This document shows positions 31,607 to 41,703 of a stretch of DNA of 64,000 bases, one piece after another; position 1 is the stretch's first letter, and each line of letters starts with the position of its first letter. The DNA is from Pseudoips prasinana (Eukaryota > Arthropoda > Insecta > Lepidoptera > Nolidae), in assembly GCA_951640165.1 (NCBI GenBank), contig OX621263.1:7322001-7386000 (forward strand), in the 5' to 3' direction. The notes under the pieces were generated by a model, which did no database searches, was not told the origin of the DNA, and saw nothing but the letters and a program-made list of their open reading frames with translations. Made by a program: the position numbers and the translations under genes.

Positions 31607-31909
31607 TGGGACATTAATTATACACGGCCATCTGTTCCCACATTAAGCAGAGCTTGTACTTTGGAAACCAGATAACTGATATAAGTACTACATATACTAC
31701 TTTAAATTGTAAATACATAAGTATGTATTTACAAAAGAAAAGTAGTATATGTAGTATGTCAGTTATCTGGTTTCCATGTATAATTACACCCAGACTCAGG
31801 ACAAACAGATGTGTTCATGCAGACATATCTGTCCTGGGTGGGAATCGAACCCAGGACCTCCAGCGTGAAAAGCAACCATTTGCCAATCCCACCAACAAGC
31901 CCGTCATAT
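31607..31909 (-). repeat. SINE-C, rearranged with an inverted tail piece
   Basis: 31607-31715 is the minus-strand tail and 31782-31909 the minus-strand head, but 31718-31782 between them (gtatgtatttacaaaag to ttatctggtttccatg) is in plus orientation, so part of the tail is duplicated in inverted orientation. Confidence 0.65.
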
Positions 31910-32204
31910 TACACCTTATATAACTTTACCAATGGAATTTTCCCGTTGGTTATATCGGAATGGTCACAAGAGACTTTCTGAGATATCCCCCTTTTATGTG
32001 TGTTCGAACGCTCAATCACCCTTTACCAAAGCCATACAATATAAAATGGCCCCTGAGGAGGTCTGATTCAATACTTTATCCCACAATGTTTCCGAAATCT
32101 AACACTTTCTACGTACAAATGTTTTGTAACAAATCCTACTACTACTATAAACGTGAAAGTTTGTAAGTATTTCACTGTACTCTTTCACGTACAAACAACT
32201 GAAT

Positions 32205-32506
32205 GGATTATAAAAGCGTAGGAAAGTCAAAACTGTACATTGAATATTTTTTTTAAAGGATACTTGGGGCGTGATCTACAATCGATATGGAAGCCAAAAA
32301 TATAGTTATTAGATTTTTTGTCTGTTTGTCTGTATGTATGTTCGGGCTAATCTCAAAAAGTATATATTTACTTCAAATTTTGCATGAACATTACTAAGAG
32401 GTCGGGTCAACATTATAGGCTACATATTATCACGCTATCACCTACGGGGGAGGAGCTGTGATAATTTATAAAGTTTAACGCGGGTAAAAGCGCGGGGCAC
32501 AGCTAG
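32205..32506 (+). mobile_element. HelA Helitron, 5' end lost
   Basis: From aaagcgtaggaaagtcaaaa to gggcacagctag followed by T at 32507. The TC start is replaced by HelB-like sequence (32141-32200), suggesting fusion of two Helitrons. Confidence 0.7.
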
Positions 32507-32529
32507 TTTACAATAATATAGCTTATACA

Positions 32530-32815
32530 TCAGAATAACACATAGGCTAAAGTTTATAAAGATATTGTGTGAATTGTCTAAAATATGACGATAAGTGTCA
32601 AGTAAGTAGGAAGAAATCTACCATCTGCGAGCTATTCCGGCAGGCACTGCCAAAACTGGTAGAGTTATTTTCCGGCAGGCACTGCCAAAACTGGTAGAGG
32701 TACACATTCTAACATTCTACTAATATTATGATTGCAAAAGTTTGTGAGTATAGATGTATGGATGTATGTTTGTTACTCTTTTACGGCAAAACTACTTTAA
32801 CTCGGGTGAAAACGA
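32530..32815 (+). repeat. HelB-like element with a short tandem repeat
   Basis: Matches the inside of the minus HelB at 37338-37687 (tcaagtaagtaggaag, tctaccatctgc, attccggcaggcactgcc). The 36-bp block from ccggcaggcactgcc to ctggtagag is repeated in tandem at ~32638 and ~32671. An internal 5'-like end (ctactaatattatg) lies at ~32722. Confidence 0.55.
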
Positions 32816-32987
32816 GCTAAAATATTCAAAATAAATTACACCAAATTCAATTCAACTGCGAAGCGTATTAAAACGCATGATAAACAAAATACTCTATAAT
32901 CACAAACACCACTAAAAATATAAAAAATGTGGTAAGAAAAAAAATAGGACCAATTTGAAAGTACATACTATAATCTTTCAAATCGAC

Positions 32988-33185
32988 TGCACGTGTGGCG
33001 CAGCGGCTAAGACAGTCGCCTCGCCGCTTCGTGTCGCGGGTTCGAGTCCCTCGCCGGACAACTATTTGTGTGACCCATAAATACTTGTTCTGAGTCTGGA
33101 TGTAATTTTTGTCCGTCTAATATATGTTTGTAAAGTACCCCGCAACACAGGGGTTAGATTCCCTAAGGCAGGCGATGTCTTTTAA
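32988..33185 (+). repeat. SINE-B, full length reference copy
   Basis: Head ctgcacgtgtggcgcagcgg, B box GGTTCGAGTCC, body cggacaactatttgtgtgac, end gcgatgtcttttaaaag. Confidence 0.85.
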
Positions 33186-33931
33186 AAGAAAAAAACAAAT
33201 AAATGAAAAAAGGTTCAAATCGGTTTAATAATGAGGAAGTTGAAGTGGTTTAAAAGTGTCCAACTGGTGGCTAAAAATGCTCGATTTAGTAGTATAACAA
33301 AACACAAAGGCAGAAAAAATTGGAGAATTAATTGAAATGTTTTTAGCTGTGCGGAAAAGTCGATTCTATTATGTGTCATCTAAGATTTTACGTCATCGGA
33401 ATGAAGAAAATGGTTTTGTAACACTCTAATACTCTTCTCTGAACGCCATTTTTTTGTTGAAGTAATTTCAGAATATATAACGAAATGCGAACTTGAAATG
33501 GCAAAAGCACTTAATGCGTGGTAATGAGTGCCAATTAGAGAAGAGTGGAACAGCCTTTGGGACTCAAGGGACTCGTTTGTTTGTAGGACCATTTTGAAAA
33601 TTATATAATTTTACCCTTGAGATGCAAGCTTTATGGCTTAGGGGTGGAAACTGTTGGACGTCGCAGTAAATATTCAGAATATGAAACTTAAAAATATTAA
33701 GTGTCAGGAATAAAAGGTATTTAATGAAATAAATGAGCCGTCACGGGACGCCTGGCAGATGTGAAATATCGACATTATTTTGTAAAAGTAATATGCAGAA
33801 AAGAACATATTGTGATAAGAACTAAATATGTCATAATGATAAAATAAAAAGTCGATTGCGTATGCGCCACGGCATGCGTCGCCACGCCAGAAATCTGTTT
33901 TACGTGCGGCTATAGATGTTTCACATTAAAA
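33186..33931. other. No gene seen
   Basis: No recognised repeat and no significant frame. It could be single-copy host sequence. Confidence 0.4.
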
Positions 33932-34175
33932 AAAAACAGCTAAATGCGAGTTGGCCTCGCGTACGAAGGGTTACCATTATCTATAAAAACGAGCAAATAT
34001 TTATTATTTTGATTTTAGTAATTGTTGTTATAGCGACAACAGAAATAGATCACCTGTGAACATTTCAACTGTCTAATTATCACGGTTCATGAGATACAGC
34101 CTGGTGACAAACGGACAGACAGACAGACAGCGAAGTTTTAGTAATAGGGTCCCGTTTTACCCTTTAGGTACGGAA
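33932..34175 (-). repeat. Repeat G2, minus copy
   Basis: Reverse complement of the 1261-1545 type: gttgttatagcgacaacaga, cacggttcatgagatacagc, and the end gtcccgttttaccctttagg. A partial second copy follows to ~34260. Confidence 0.65.
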
Positions 34176-34310
34176 CCCTAAAAACAGCTAAACGCGAGTC
34201 GAACTCGCGCGTCGGTTCCGTATAAAATCACGTTTGTTGTATGGGAGACCCCCTTAAATATTTGTTTTTTTTTTAATTTAGTTTTTTTTTAGTTACTGGC
34301 GACGGTGATT

Positions 34311-34384
34311 GTGGAGATCTTTGGGGGAGGCCTTTGTCCAGCAGTGGACGTCTTTCGGCTGATATGATGATGATGATGGTGACA
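34311..34384 (+). mobile_element. RTE-type LINE, 74-bp insertion
   Basis: Only the last ~74 bp of the family (gtggagatctttgggggagg, cagcagtggacgtctttcgg, (atg)n). Flanked by a perfect 13-bp duplication ggcgacggtgatt at 34298-34310 and 34385-34397. Confidence 0.85.
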
Positions 34385-34550
34385 GGCGACGGTGATTACG
34401 TATTAATCCCCTCCAAATGGCAACGTTATAGAAACCTTTGATTATTTTTTTTATTGCCAGATACTGTGTACAGAGTAAAGATGTTATTTAAATTTGATTG
34501 ATCAACAGGTACCCATATCTGGCATGCAATGTTTTTTCTACCTACCTTAA

Positions 34551-34825
34551 TCTATACATATATTAAAATTGCAGGAAAGTCGAAACTGTACATTGAATTT
34601 TTTTGAAGGATAATTGGGGCGTGATCTACAATTGATATCGAAGCCAAAAATATAGTTTTTAGAATTTTTGTCTGTATGTGTGTCCGGGCTAAACTCAAAC
34701 AGTACTGTATGGACTTTCTTAAAATTTTACATGAATATTACTAAGAATTCGGGTCAACATTTAAGCTACATATTTTCACTGTGATACTCAAACTCAACGC
34801 GGGTAAAACCGCAGGGTACAGCTAG
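34551..34825 (+). mobile_element. HelA Helitron
   Basis: TCTATACATATATTAAAAT start after A, end ggtacagctag before T; 275 bp with a deletion before the 3' motif. Confidence 0.8.
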
Positions 34826-34979
34826 TATTAAATAAATTTATTTTTATAAACTTGACAACATACAATAGCATTTGGGGGCATTTCATTATCAGGCTGATGA
34901 TATAACTAAATATTTCAAGCGTCTTCATGTTGCCGTTATCAATATCGAGCAAAAGCGAGAAAAAAATCACGTTTATTGT

Positions 34980-35205
34980 AGTCACAAATACTAAAATATA
35001 TATTAAATTAGTATTGAAGGGGTCAATACTAATTTAATCTGTATTTTAGTATTTGTTGTTATAGCGGCAACAGAAATACATCATCTGTAACAATTTCAAC
35101 TGTCACGGTTTATGTGATACAGTCTGGTGACAGACGGCCAGACAGACAGCGAAGTTTTAGTAATAGGGTCCCGTTTTACGCTTTGGGTATGGAACTCTTT
35201 TAATA
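34980..35205 (-). repeat. Repeat G2, minus copy
   Basis: gttgttatagcggcaacaga, cacggtttatgtgatacag and gtcccgttttacgctttggg in minus-strand order; a local duplication lies at its left edge. Confidence 0.6.
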
Positions 35206-35246
35206 ATAGTAAGGTATTATCACCTAAATTATAGTGCTTGAGTCTT

Positions 35247-35387
35247 ATGTACAGACGCCACACATCAAGCTACCGCAATCTGTCAAATTTCCCCAATTGA
35301 AAGTGAACCTTATACTTATGTGATAAAGTTGAAAATCTATAAAAGAAATTTGACAGATTGGGAAGCTGGATGTTCTGGCGTCTGTAC
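35247..35387. mobile_element. TIR MITE, copy 3 (tgtacagacgcc family)
   Basis: atgtacagacgccacacatc at the left, tgttctggcgtctgtac at the right; a few bases shorter than the other copies. Confidence 0.8.
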
Positions 35388-35639
35388 CTCTAAAAATAAG
35401 CTGTTAATTGGAGAATGTATTTATGCAGCTTTTCACTAGAATCTAATGTTAGGCTGGCAGTCTACAGAGTCATCCCCAGTCAAGTCAATTGTCAATGTTG
35501 TTTTAATAGGGAGATGTTCCGGACCACAACTGGCTAACTCATCATGTAAGCTCTGATTTATTGGAGTCATTGCACATTTCTTTTTTCTTTTTTTTTTTAC
35601 TGCAATTTGAGAATATATTTTAATAGTTAATTAACTCAA

Positions 35640-35935
35640 TTTCATGCTCCCTAAATGTACATAGTGCTTGTTCATACAACATTCTACATTCATCAAAAGA
35701 CTCTGTCTCCGCATGCAATCTGTCTCGCTCTTCATTGGTTGATTCGAGTTGTTGGTTGAGATTCACTAGTTCTCCTTTTCAATGCTGTGTTACTGTCAAT
35801 AACCCTTTTAATCTCCACCTCATTATCCTCACGTTCTTGTTCAAGTTTTTGACTATTTTTCTATGCGAATGTTGATATTGATGAATGTTTAGGCGTAGGA
35901 CTCAAGCTGTTATTTATGACTTTACTTCAGATTTA
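35640..35935 (-). pseudogene. Coiled-coil coding remnant
   Basis: On the minus strand two frames joined by one frameshift near 35775 give a heptad-rich segment: QKLEQEREDNEVEIKRVIDS, then NLNQQLESTNEERDRLHAE and FDECRMLYEQALCTFREHEI, ending IELINY-stop at ~35633. One in-frame stop lies ~6 codons before QKLEQ. The amino-acid pattern is too coherent to be chance, but I do not recognise the family; a LINE ORF1, a gag-like coiled coil or a retrocopied host gene are all possible. Confidence 0.45.
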
Positions 35936-36180
35936 TTAATGGTTCAATTTCAATAAAGTTTTACGTTTTTAAGACGTATAGCAGATTGATGTTGAATTTC
36001 CTGTAATTTTTTTTGGAATATTATTGTATAAATTTAAAGTTCTACTGTATTATACCAGCTTAAATTCGTTGACTAAGGATTCGCTTACACTTAAATTCGT
36101 CAATATTTTTGCTGCATTTTATCTGTACGGATATTTTGTTATACATCTTTGGTGCCATTGCATATACACAGAAGGATTTT

Positions 36181-36840
36181 TTTTTATTTTTTTTATTTAT
36201 TGATTAAACAAACCATCAGCGATACAGATAATAACACAATTTTCAGGATACATTATAAAGGGAAGGCCAATGACAGGTTTTTCTTAGTATAACATTAAAA
36301 GTGTAGTTGGCTAAAAAACGGACATAAAATATAATGCTGACACTGGATATATAATTGTTAGAAAACAGTTGTCAAGTAAGAACTTATTTTCTAGCCTTTT
36401 ATGGATATTTTGGATATTATAGCTAAACTTAATTGTCTATGTCAATTAATTTCTTAGTTGATATGGTACCATGTTAAGTATTAGAGAAATAGCTCACAAT
36501 AGCTACTAAAATTATATGTTATTCATTGTTAAACAGTATAATATTAATCTTTTGTTTTGCAATTTTCTTTTATTTGTATTAGATATTATTTTAATATTTA
36601 TTTGGTTATAATAACAATTCTACTTAAAAAGAAAACAATTTACAAATAGAAAATAGCATTTACGAGTAAGTCACAATCTGCGGGTAGTGTCCCCAAGAAG
36701 CTGGTAACGTTGCCTCGTTGTATAGCCAAGCTGATACGCTGCCCGAGGTACACTCCCGCCTTAATCATTTATCAGACATTGATGTGGTGAGATCTACATC
36801 AAGACTACTGCACACTAATGTATGCAGAAGGTAGTCTCGA
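36181..36840 (-). repeat. Retroelement 3' region, partner of 44120-44665
   Basis: Reverse strand: cagtagtcttgatgtagatc, atgtctgataaatgatt, gtcagcattatattttatg, ccaactacacttttaatgtt and a tail with aataaataaaaa. Both ends match 44120-44200 and 44545-44665, which flank the LTR element on its other side in opposite orientation; the middle differs. Confidence 0.55.
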
Positions 36841-36959
36841 TTAAGTAGGTATTAATTGCGAGAAATGAAGTGATATACATCGATGTCCACCCAATGATTC
36901 AATAATCGATCACGATCCAAGTTTTACTGTCGCCATAGTCTTGTAGAAATGCCATCCGC

Positions 36960-37143
36960 GGAACAGTCTCCAATGATAAAATCGATACACGAACTGGTAC
37001 AACGCATTCATTCCAATTTGTGGACGCACCGAGATTGTAAAAGTTCTCCTTGATAAGGCGAACAATAAATTGGAAGGGCCTTCCCTCTCAACAGGAAAAA
37101 TGGTGCAATTTGGTGTGCAAATGGTGACTTCTGTAGCTAAATA
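36960..37143 (+). pseudogene. Coding-like fragment, unidentified
   Basis: A frame ending in TAG at ~37143 reads TNWYNAFIPICGRTEIVKVL, LDKANNKLEGPSLSTGKMVQ and FGVQMVTSVAK. The composition is protein-like over ~50 codons, without repeats. Upstream it runs into stops, and other frames are also open here, so this may be a decayed exon or chance. No family recognised. Confidence 0.25.
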
Positions 37144-37198
37144 GTCTGGTATTTTTTCGAGTATTTGTCGATGTGTTTAACAAGAAAGAAAGAAAATA

Positions 37199-37772
37199 CG
37201 AGCCGGTTGAGGTGGTTGGTAAATGCTTGCCTTGCATGCCGCAGGTCGTGGGTTCGATTCCCACATAGGACAGATATTTATGCGCATGGACATGTCTGTT
37301 TGTCCTGAGTCTGGGTGTAATTATCGATATATATATACTAGCTATGCCCCGCGGTTTCACCCGCGTTCAAGTAGTATTGGCGTAAAAGAGTAACAAACTT
37401 ACGTCTATGCCCACAAACTTTCGCATTTATAATATTAGTAGGATGTGTACTTCTAGCGGTTTTGGCAGTGCACGCCGGAATAGCTTGTAGATGGTAGATT
37501 TTTTCCTTCTTACTTGACACTTATCGTCATATTTTATATATTGTAGCCTATGTGTTATTCTGATGTATAAGCTATATTATTGTGAAGTTTCCTTAAAATC
37601 CATTCAGTAGTTTTTCCGTGAAAGAGTAACAAACATCCATCCATCCATCCATACTAACAAACTTTCGCATTTATAATATTAGTAGGATATATGTAGTATA
37701 TCAGTTATCTGGTTTCCATAATACAAGCACTACTTAGTTTTGGATCAGATTGTCGTGTGTGTATAATGTACC
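37199..37772 (+). repeat. SINE-C interrupted by a Helitron and then the LTR element
   Basis: Head at 37199-37270 (B box GGTTCGATTCC), body to 37337, a HelB insertion 37338-37687, tail 37688-37772. The tail is cut by the LTR element and resumes at 43963 (gtaccaggatat). Confidence 0.8.
37338..37687 (-). mobile_element. HelB Helitron with a duplicated 5' terminus
   Basis: Minus strand: TC start at 37687 (TCCTACTAATATTATAAA) and CTAG at 37341-37338, between A and T of SINE-C. A second, internal start of the same sequence lies at 37443, so 37443-37338 alone is a 106-bp unit with both Helitron ends. Confidence 0.75.
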
Positions 37773-37925
37773 TGAGGGGATTTAGTGTTATTGAAACAAC
37801 TGCATTCGATTAATTATGATTTATTTCTCCTTAGGAATGAATAACATAGTTTTATATTAGATCTATTACACACACATACTACTAGATAGATACTAAGATA
37901 CACACATACATATTACTACACCTCA
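37773..37925 (-). repeat. 3' LTR
   Basis: 153 bp, plus-strand form begins tgaggggatttagtg and ends tactacacctca. Almost identical to the LTR at 43811-43962. Very short for the group. Confidence 0.95.
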
Positions 37926-38013
37926 CCTCGGGGGTGAAAGGAAAAAAAAAAAATGTTGTAACAATATTTTTTTTGTATAAATTTTATTATTGTATATAAA
38001 AGTTTTATTATTG

Positions 38014-41000
38014 TTATGTTATATATGGTTTTGTTTTATTTTTATGGATTACATAAGGTTTATTATTTTTCATAATTTTAACATTAACACCTAAATCCTC
38101 CAAAACAACAAATGGTCCAAGCCATTTAATATCTAACTTACTTGCTGTTTCATTTTTAATTAATATTAATTGTCCATTATTATATGTTACATTATTGACA
38201 TATTTGTCATAAGAAGACTTACGATTCTGCTTACTTAATATTAGGTTATTACGAGCATCTTGTTGTGCTACTTGCAACTTATATTTAAGGTCTAAAGGAT
38301 AGCTTTCTGGGTTATATAAAGGTTCTATGCATTGACTTACTCTAGATGGTATTACACTAGGCCTACCAAAAACCAATTCAAAGGGCGTATATTTTGTTTC
38401 CGTATGAACCGTATTATTAAAACTATAGCACCAAAATGGTAACCAATGACTCCATGTATCTTTTTGACCATTACAATGTATTCGCAAAAATGCTCCTAAA
38501 TTTTTATGTGTATTTTCAAGTGCACCGATAGATTGGTGATGATATGCTGTAGAAGTCAATTTATTTATTTCTAAAATTTTACATACCTGTTCCATTACTG
38601 AAGAAACAAATTCGGTTCCACGATCTGTCGCCATGGCATTTGGTATTCCAAATCTTAAAATAAAATTATCAACTAAAGCTTTTGCTATACTTACGGTTTC
38701 CTTATTTTTTAAAGGATAAGCTTCAATAAACTTGGTTAATTCGCATTGTATTGTTAAAATATATACGTTACCTTCAATGTCTTTCTCAAAAGGACCTACG
38801 ACGTCAAGATAGATCTTTTCAAAAGCATATGAAGCCGTTGTAGTTATCTCCATGGGCGCCTTGATATACCTACAATGCTTAATTTTTTGACATTTAACGC
38901 ATTTAGCTACAAATTCTTGTACATCAATGTCTAAACCAGGCCAATAAAATTTTCTTTTTATATTATTGGTCATTCTACGCACACCTGCATGTCCCGCTGT
39001 GGGTAGTAAATGAAAATCTTGTAAAATATAGTTTCTTTCCTCCTTATTATCAATTCTCCTAACTCCTCTTAATACAAAAATTCGGGGACCGGTCCAATTA
39101 TTATTATCTTTAATTCCTCTTAATAAATCTTTTATAAAGTCTTCATATTCTGTATTTCTTACTATGCATAGTTCATTTATATTTATATATTTGCAAAAAT
39201 CATCTAACTTAGTCACAAATTCGTCTCGCGTAAATTGTGCTCTAAAGTTGAGATTAATAAACAATATTTTCTTATTCTTATTGTAAATAAAGCATTCCTT
39301 TTCTTCATTTATATTATTTTGAGCTCTTAATTTTTCCAATTCGTTACATCCTATAAAAGTCATTTCCACAGTATTACTAGGTATTTTTAGCACCTCAACT
39401 ACTCGTGGTTGATCAGGCCACGCCTCATTGGGCTTGCTACAACTAGCTTTTATAGTTTGGTTGTCAAATTCTAAACGCCTTTTTTCCGCTCTTGTCATTA
39501 CTAGTATGATTTCGTCATTCATTTGTTTTAAACTATCTGATGTTATAATTATTCTAGATAACGCATCAGCAACGCTGTTGTCTTTGCCCCTTATATATAA
39601 AATTTTAAAATTATACTCTTCTAATGCTAATCTGAATTTTAAAAGTCTACTTGATGGATCTTTCATTGAAAATAAATATACTAAAGGTCTGTGGTCAGTC
39701 ATAATTGTAAATAATTTACCATAAACGTAAGGCCTAAAATATTTCACTGCCCACACAATGGCAACTAATTCCTTCTGAATGGTGGGGTAGTTAAGTTCAG
39801 CTTTATTGAGTGGTCTACTTGCGTATGCAACTGGTTTCATATTTTTATTGCATAACACTGCGCCAATGGCTGTGCCAGAAGCGTCAGTTTGTATAACAAA
39901 TTCATTATCATCAGAAAAATCTGGAAAATCTAAAATTGGTGGTGTCATTAACTTATTTTTTAATTTTTCAAATGATTTTTGACAATCGTTAGTCCAAACA
40001 AATGGTTCAAATTTACGAGTTAACTTATTTAATGGGCACGTTATGTCTGCAAAATTTTTAATAAATTTCCTATAATAGTTACAAAATGCTACAAATCTTT
40101 TCACTTCATCTGTGTTAGTTGGAACTGGGTAATTTTGTAAGACTTTAACTTTTGATGGATCGGGTAAAACTCCATTTTCAGATACAAGATGGCCTAAATA
40201 AAGAATTTCTTTCTTCAAAAAGCTACATTTATCTGGATTCAATTTTAAGTTAGTTTTTCTTAACCTTTCTAACACGTCTGTCAAATTTTTGTTATGAATA
40301 TCTAAATTTCTACCGAAAACTACTAGATCATCTAAGTATATGAAACATCTATCATGAGTGAGTCCAGACATGGCTACTGACATTACTCTACTGAACGCGC
40401 TGGAACTGGTCTTGAGACCCATAGGTAATCTCTTCATCTTGTACTGGCCAGTGTTTGTAGTAAACGCAGTAAACTCTCTACTTTCTTTATCTAAAGCTAC
40501 TTGGTAATATCCTTGATTAAGGTCTAAATGTGAGAAATAGATAGAACCCGAAAGAGAATCCAAAATCTCTGTAATGTTCGGCAATGGGAATTTGTCGTCT
40601 ACAATACAGTCATTTAATTTCCTGTAATCGACAACTAAACGCCATTTCTTTTCGTTATCGCTTTTCTTTGGCACCAGCAAAATAGGACTAGACCATTCGC
40701 TTTTCGCCTCTTCTATAATATCATTGTCAATCATTTTTTGTATTTCCTTATCCACCTCATTTTTTAATGAGTGTGGCAAACGATACTGTTTCACATAAAC
40801 CGGACTTGTGTTTGGTTTTAAAGTAATCGATTGCTCATAAACGTTCGTAGTCGTTAACTTATCACCGGGTAAAAAGAACACATCTGAATACTTAGAGCAT
40901 AATTGTTGAATAGAAATGCGCTCTTCTACATTTAAATGATTTAATTTTAAAATATCTAATAATATTTTTGCTCGCTTTAAATTATTTTGATTTGATTTGA

Positions 41001-41703
41001 AATTGCAAATATGATAATCCTGAATTGAATGCATCTCTGGTTGAAACATTGGTAAAGATATACTATGTTCATTGCTGTTTAAAATTTTTACCGGTACTCT
41101 ATTGTTTTTTATTCTACTAATACATCCAGCTAAAAACACATTTTCTGCCAACTGCTTGCTAGGGATAACACAATCATTATTGGCTAAAGCATTATTTAAA
41201 AGTAAATAGTGAATTGATTCACTCCGTGCAGGAATATGTAAAACTTCATTCGAATAATCGACCGTATCACGAAGTAATAAAGAATATTCCATTCCATATT
41301 TAGAAAACGTTATTATATTTCTTTCCAAATTAATATTCGTCATGTAATGACACAGAAAATCTAAACCTAATATTCCATCCGCCTTTAAAGGTATGGTATC
41401 AAATACATGAAGTTTGATATCAAAATCAACACAGTGTTGGTCATCACGATGAGTCAATGTGAGATTAATAAATCCTGATGACTGAATCTGACCCCCAATA
41501 CCATTTATGATAGTTTCGTCTCGAATGATGCAACTGTTGCTAGGTACAGCATCTTTCTTTATGACGGATAATGATGCTCCGGTATCAACCAACCAAAAGT
41601 ATCTTCTATTACCATTATACAAAGTCAAAAATTTCGCTTTACCACTTAGCGCTAAAATGTTATGTTTCAGATCGAAAAAACTGCATTGGATTCGTATTGG
41701 AAC
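38014..41703 (-). CDS. pol: pol polyprotein (protease, RT, RNase H, integrase)
   Basis: Open from just after a stop at 41706-41704 to the stop at 38014. There is no ATG near the start: the frame is in +1 relation to gag and overlaps its end by 44 nt, so it is expected to be made as a Gag-Pol fusion. Order: aspartic protease (WLVDTGASLSVIKKD); reverse transcriptase with WSSPILLVPKKS, FSHLDLNQGYYQV and the catalytic FIYLDDLVVFG; RNase H (IQTDASGTAIGAVL, TDHRPLVYLF); integrase with the H-H-C-C zinc motif (HLLPTAGHAGVRR ... CVKCQKIK), the DDE core (LDVVGPF, TDRGTEF, GALENTHKNLG) and a basic C-terminus. About 1,230 codons, the size usual for mdg1/412 pol. All catalytic residues are present and no internal stop occurs. 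Copying acts in cytoplasmic particles, integration in the nucleus. Confidence 0.95.
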   Translation of the reverse strand, partial: VPIRIQCSFFDLKHNILALSGKAKFLTLYNGNRRYFWLVDTGASLSVIKKDAVPSNSCIIRDETIINGIGGQIQSSGFINLTLTHRDDQHCVDFDIKLHVFDTIPLKADGILGLDFLCHYMTNINLERNIITFSKYGMEYSLLLRDTVDYSNEVLHIPARSESIHYLLLNNALANNDCVIPSKQLAENVFLAGCISRIKNNRVPVKILNSNEHSISLPMFQPEMHSIQDYHICNFKSNQNNLKRAKILLDILKLNHLNVEERISIQQLCSKYSDVFFLPGDKLTTTNVYEQSITLKPNTSPVYVKQYRLPHSLKNEVDKEIQKMIDNDIIEEAKSEWSSPILLVPKKSDNEKKWRLVVDYRKLNDCIVDDKFPLPNITEILDSLSGSIYFSHLDLNQGYYQVALDKESREFTAFTTNTGQYKMKRLPMGLKTSSSAFSRVMSVAMSGLTHDRCFIYLDDLVVFGRNLDIHNKNLTDVLERLRKTNLKLNPDKCSFLKKEILYLGHLVSENGVLPDPSKVKVLQNYPVPTNTDEVKRFVAFCNYYRKFIKNFADITCPLNKLTRKFEPFVWTNDCQKSFEKLKNKLMTPPILDFPDFSDDNEFVIQTDASGTAIGAVLCNKNMKPVAYASRPLNKAELNYPTIQKELVAIVWAVKYFRPYVYGKLFTIMTDHRPLVYLFSMKDPSSRLLKFRLALEEYNFKILYIRGKDNSVADALSRIIITSDSLKQMNDEIILVMTRAEKRRLEFDNQTIKASCSKPNEAWPDQPRVVEVLKIPSNTVEMTFIGCNELEKLRAQNNINEEKECFIYNKNKKILFINLNFRAQFTRDEFVTKLDDFCKYININELCIVRNTEYEDFIKDLLRGIKDNNNWTGPRIFVLRGVRRIDNKEERNYILQDFHLLPTAGHAGVRRMTNNIKRKFYWPGLDIDVQEFVAKCVKCQKIKHCRYIKAPMEITTTASYAFEKIYLDVVGPFEKDIEGNVYILTIQCELTKFIEAYPLKNKETVSIAKALVDNFILRFGIPNAMATDRGTEFVSSVMEQVCKILEINKLTSTAYHHQSIGALENTHKNLGAFLRIHCNGQKDTWSHWLPFWCYSFNNTVHTETKYTPFELVFGRPSVIPSRVSQCIEPLYNPESYPLDLKYKLQVAQQDARNNLILSKQNRKSSYDKYVNNVTYNNGQLILIKNETASKLDIKWLGPFVVLEDLGVNVKIMKNNKPYVIHKNKTKPYIT
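41660..41703 (-). promoter_or_regulatory. Putative +1 frameshift window between gag and pol
   Basis: gag codons start at positions congruent to 1 (mod 3), pol codons to 0, so pol is +1 to gag. The two are both open only in this 44-nt window. Within it, gag reads CAG TTT TTT CGA: a Phe tRNA on TTT could slip forward to TTC, with the CGA arginine codon in the ribosomal A site. This is the most plausible slip site seen; it is an inference. Confidence 0.6.

Noticed and set aside
39428..39724. Plus-strand ORFs inside the LTR element (also 42447-42731, 43240-43584)
   Set aside because: They are antisense to gag, pol or the small ORF and show no protein-like features of their own.
41626..41628. Start of pol at the TTG codon 41628
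   Set aside because: TTG is an unlikely start in an animal element, and the frame stays open upstream into the gag overlap, so frameshift expression fits better.
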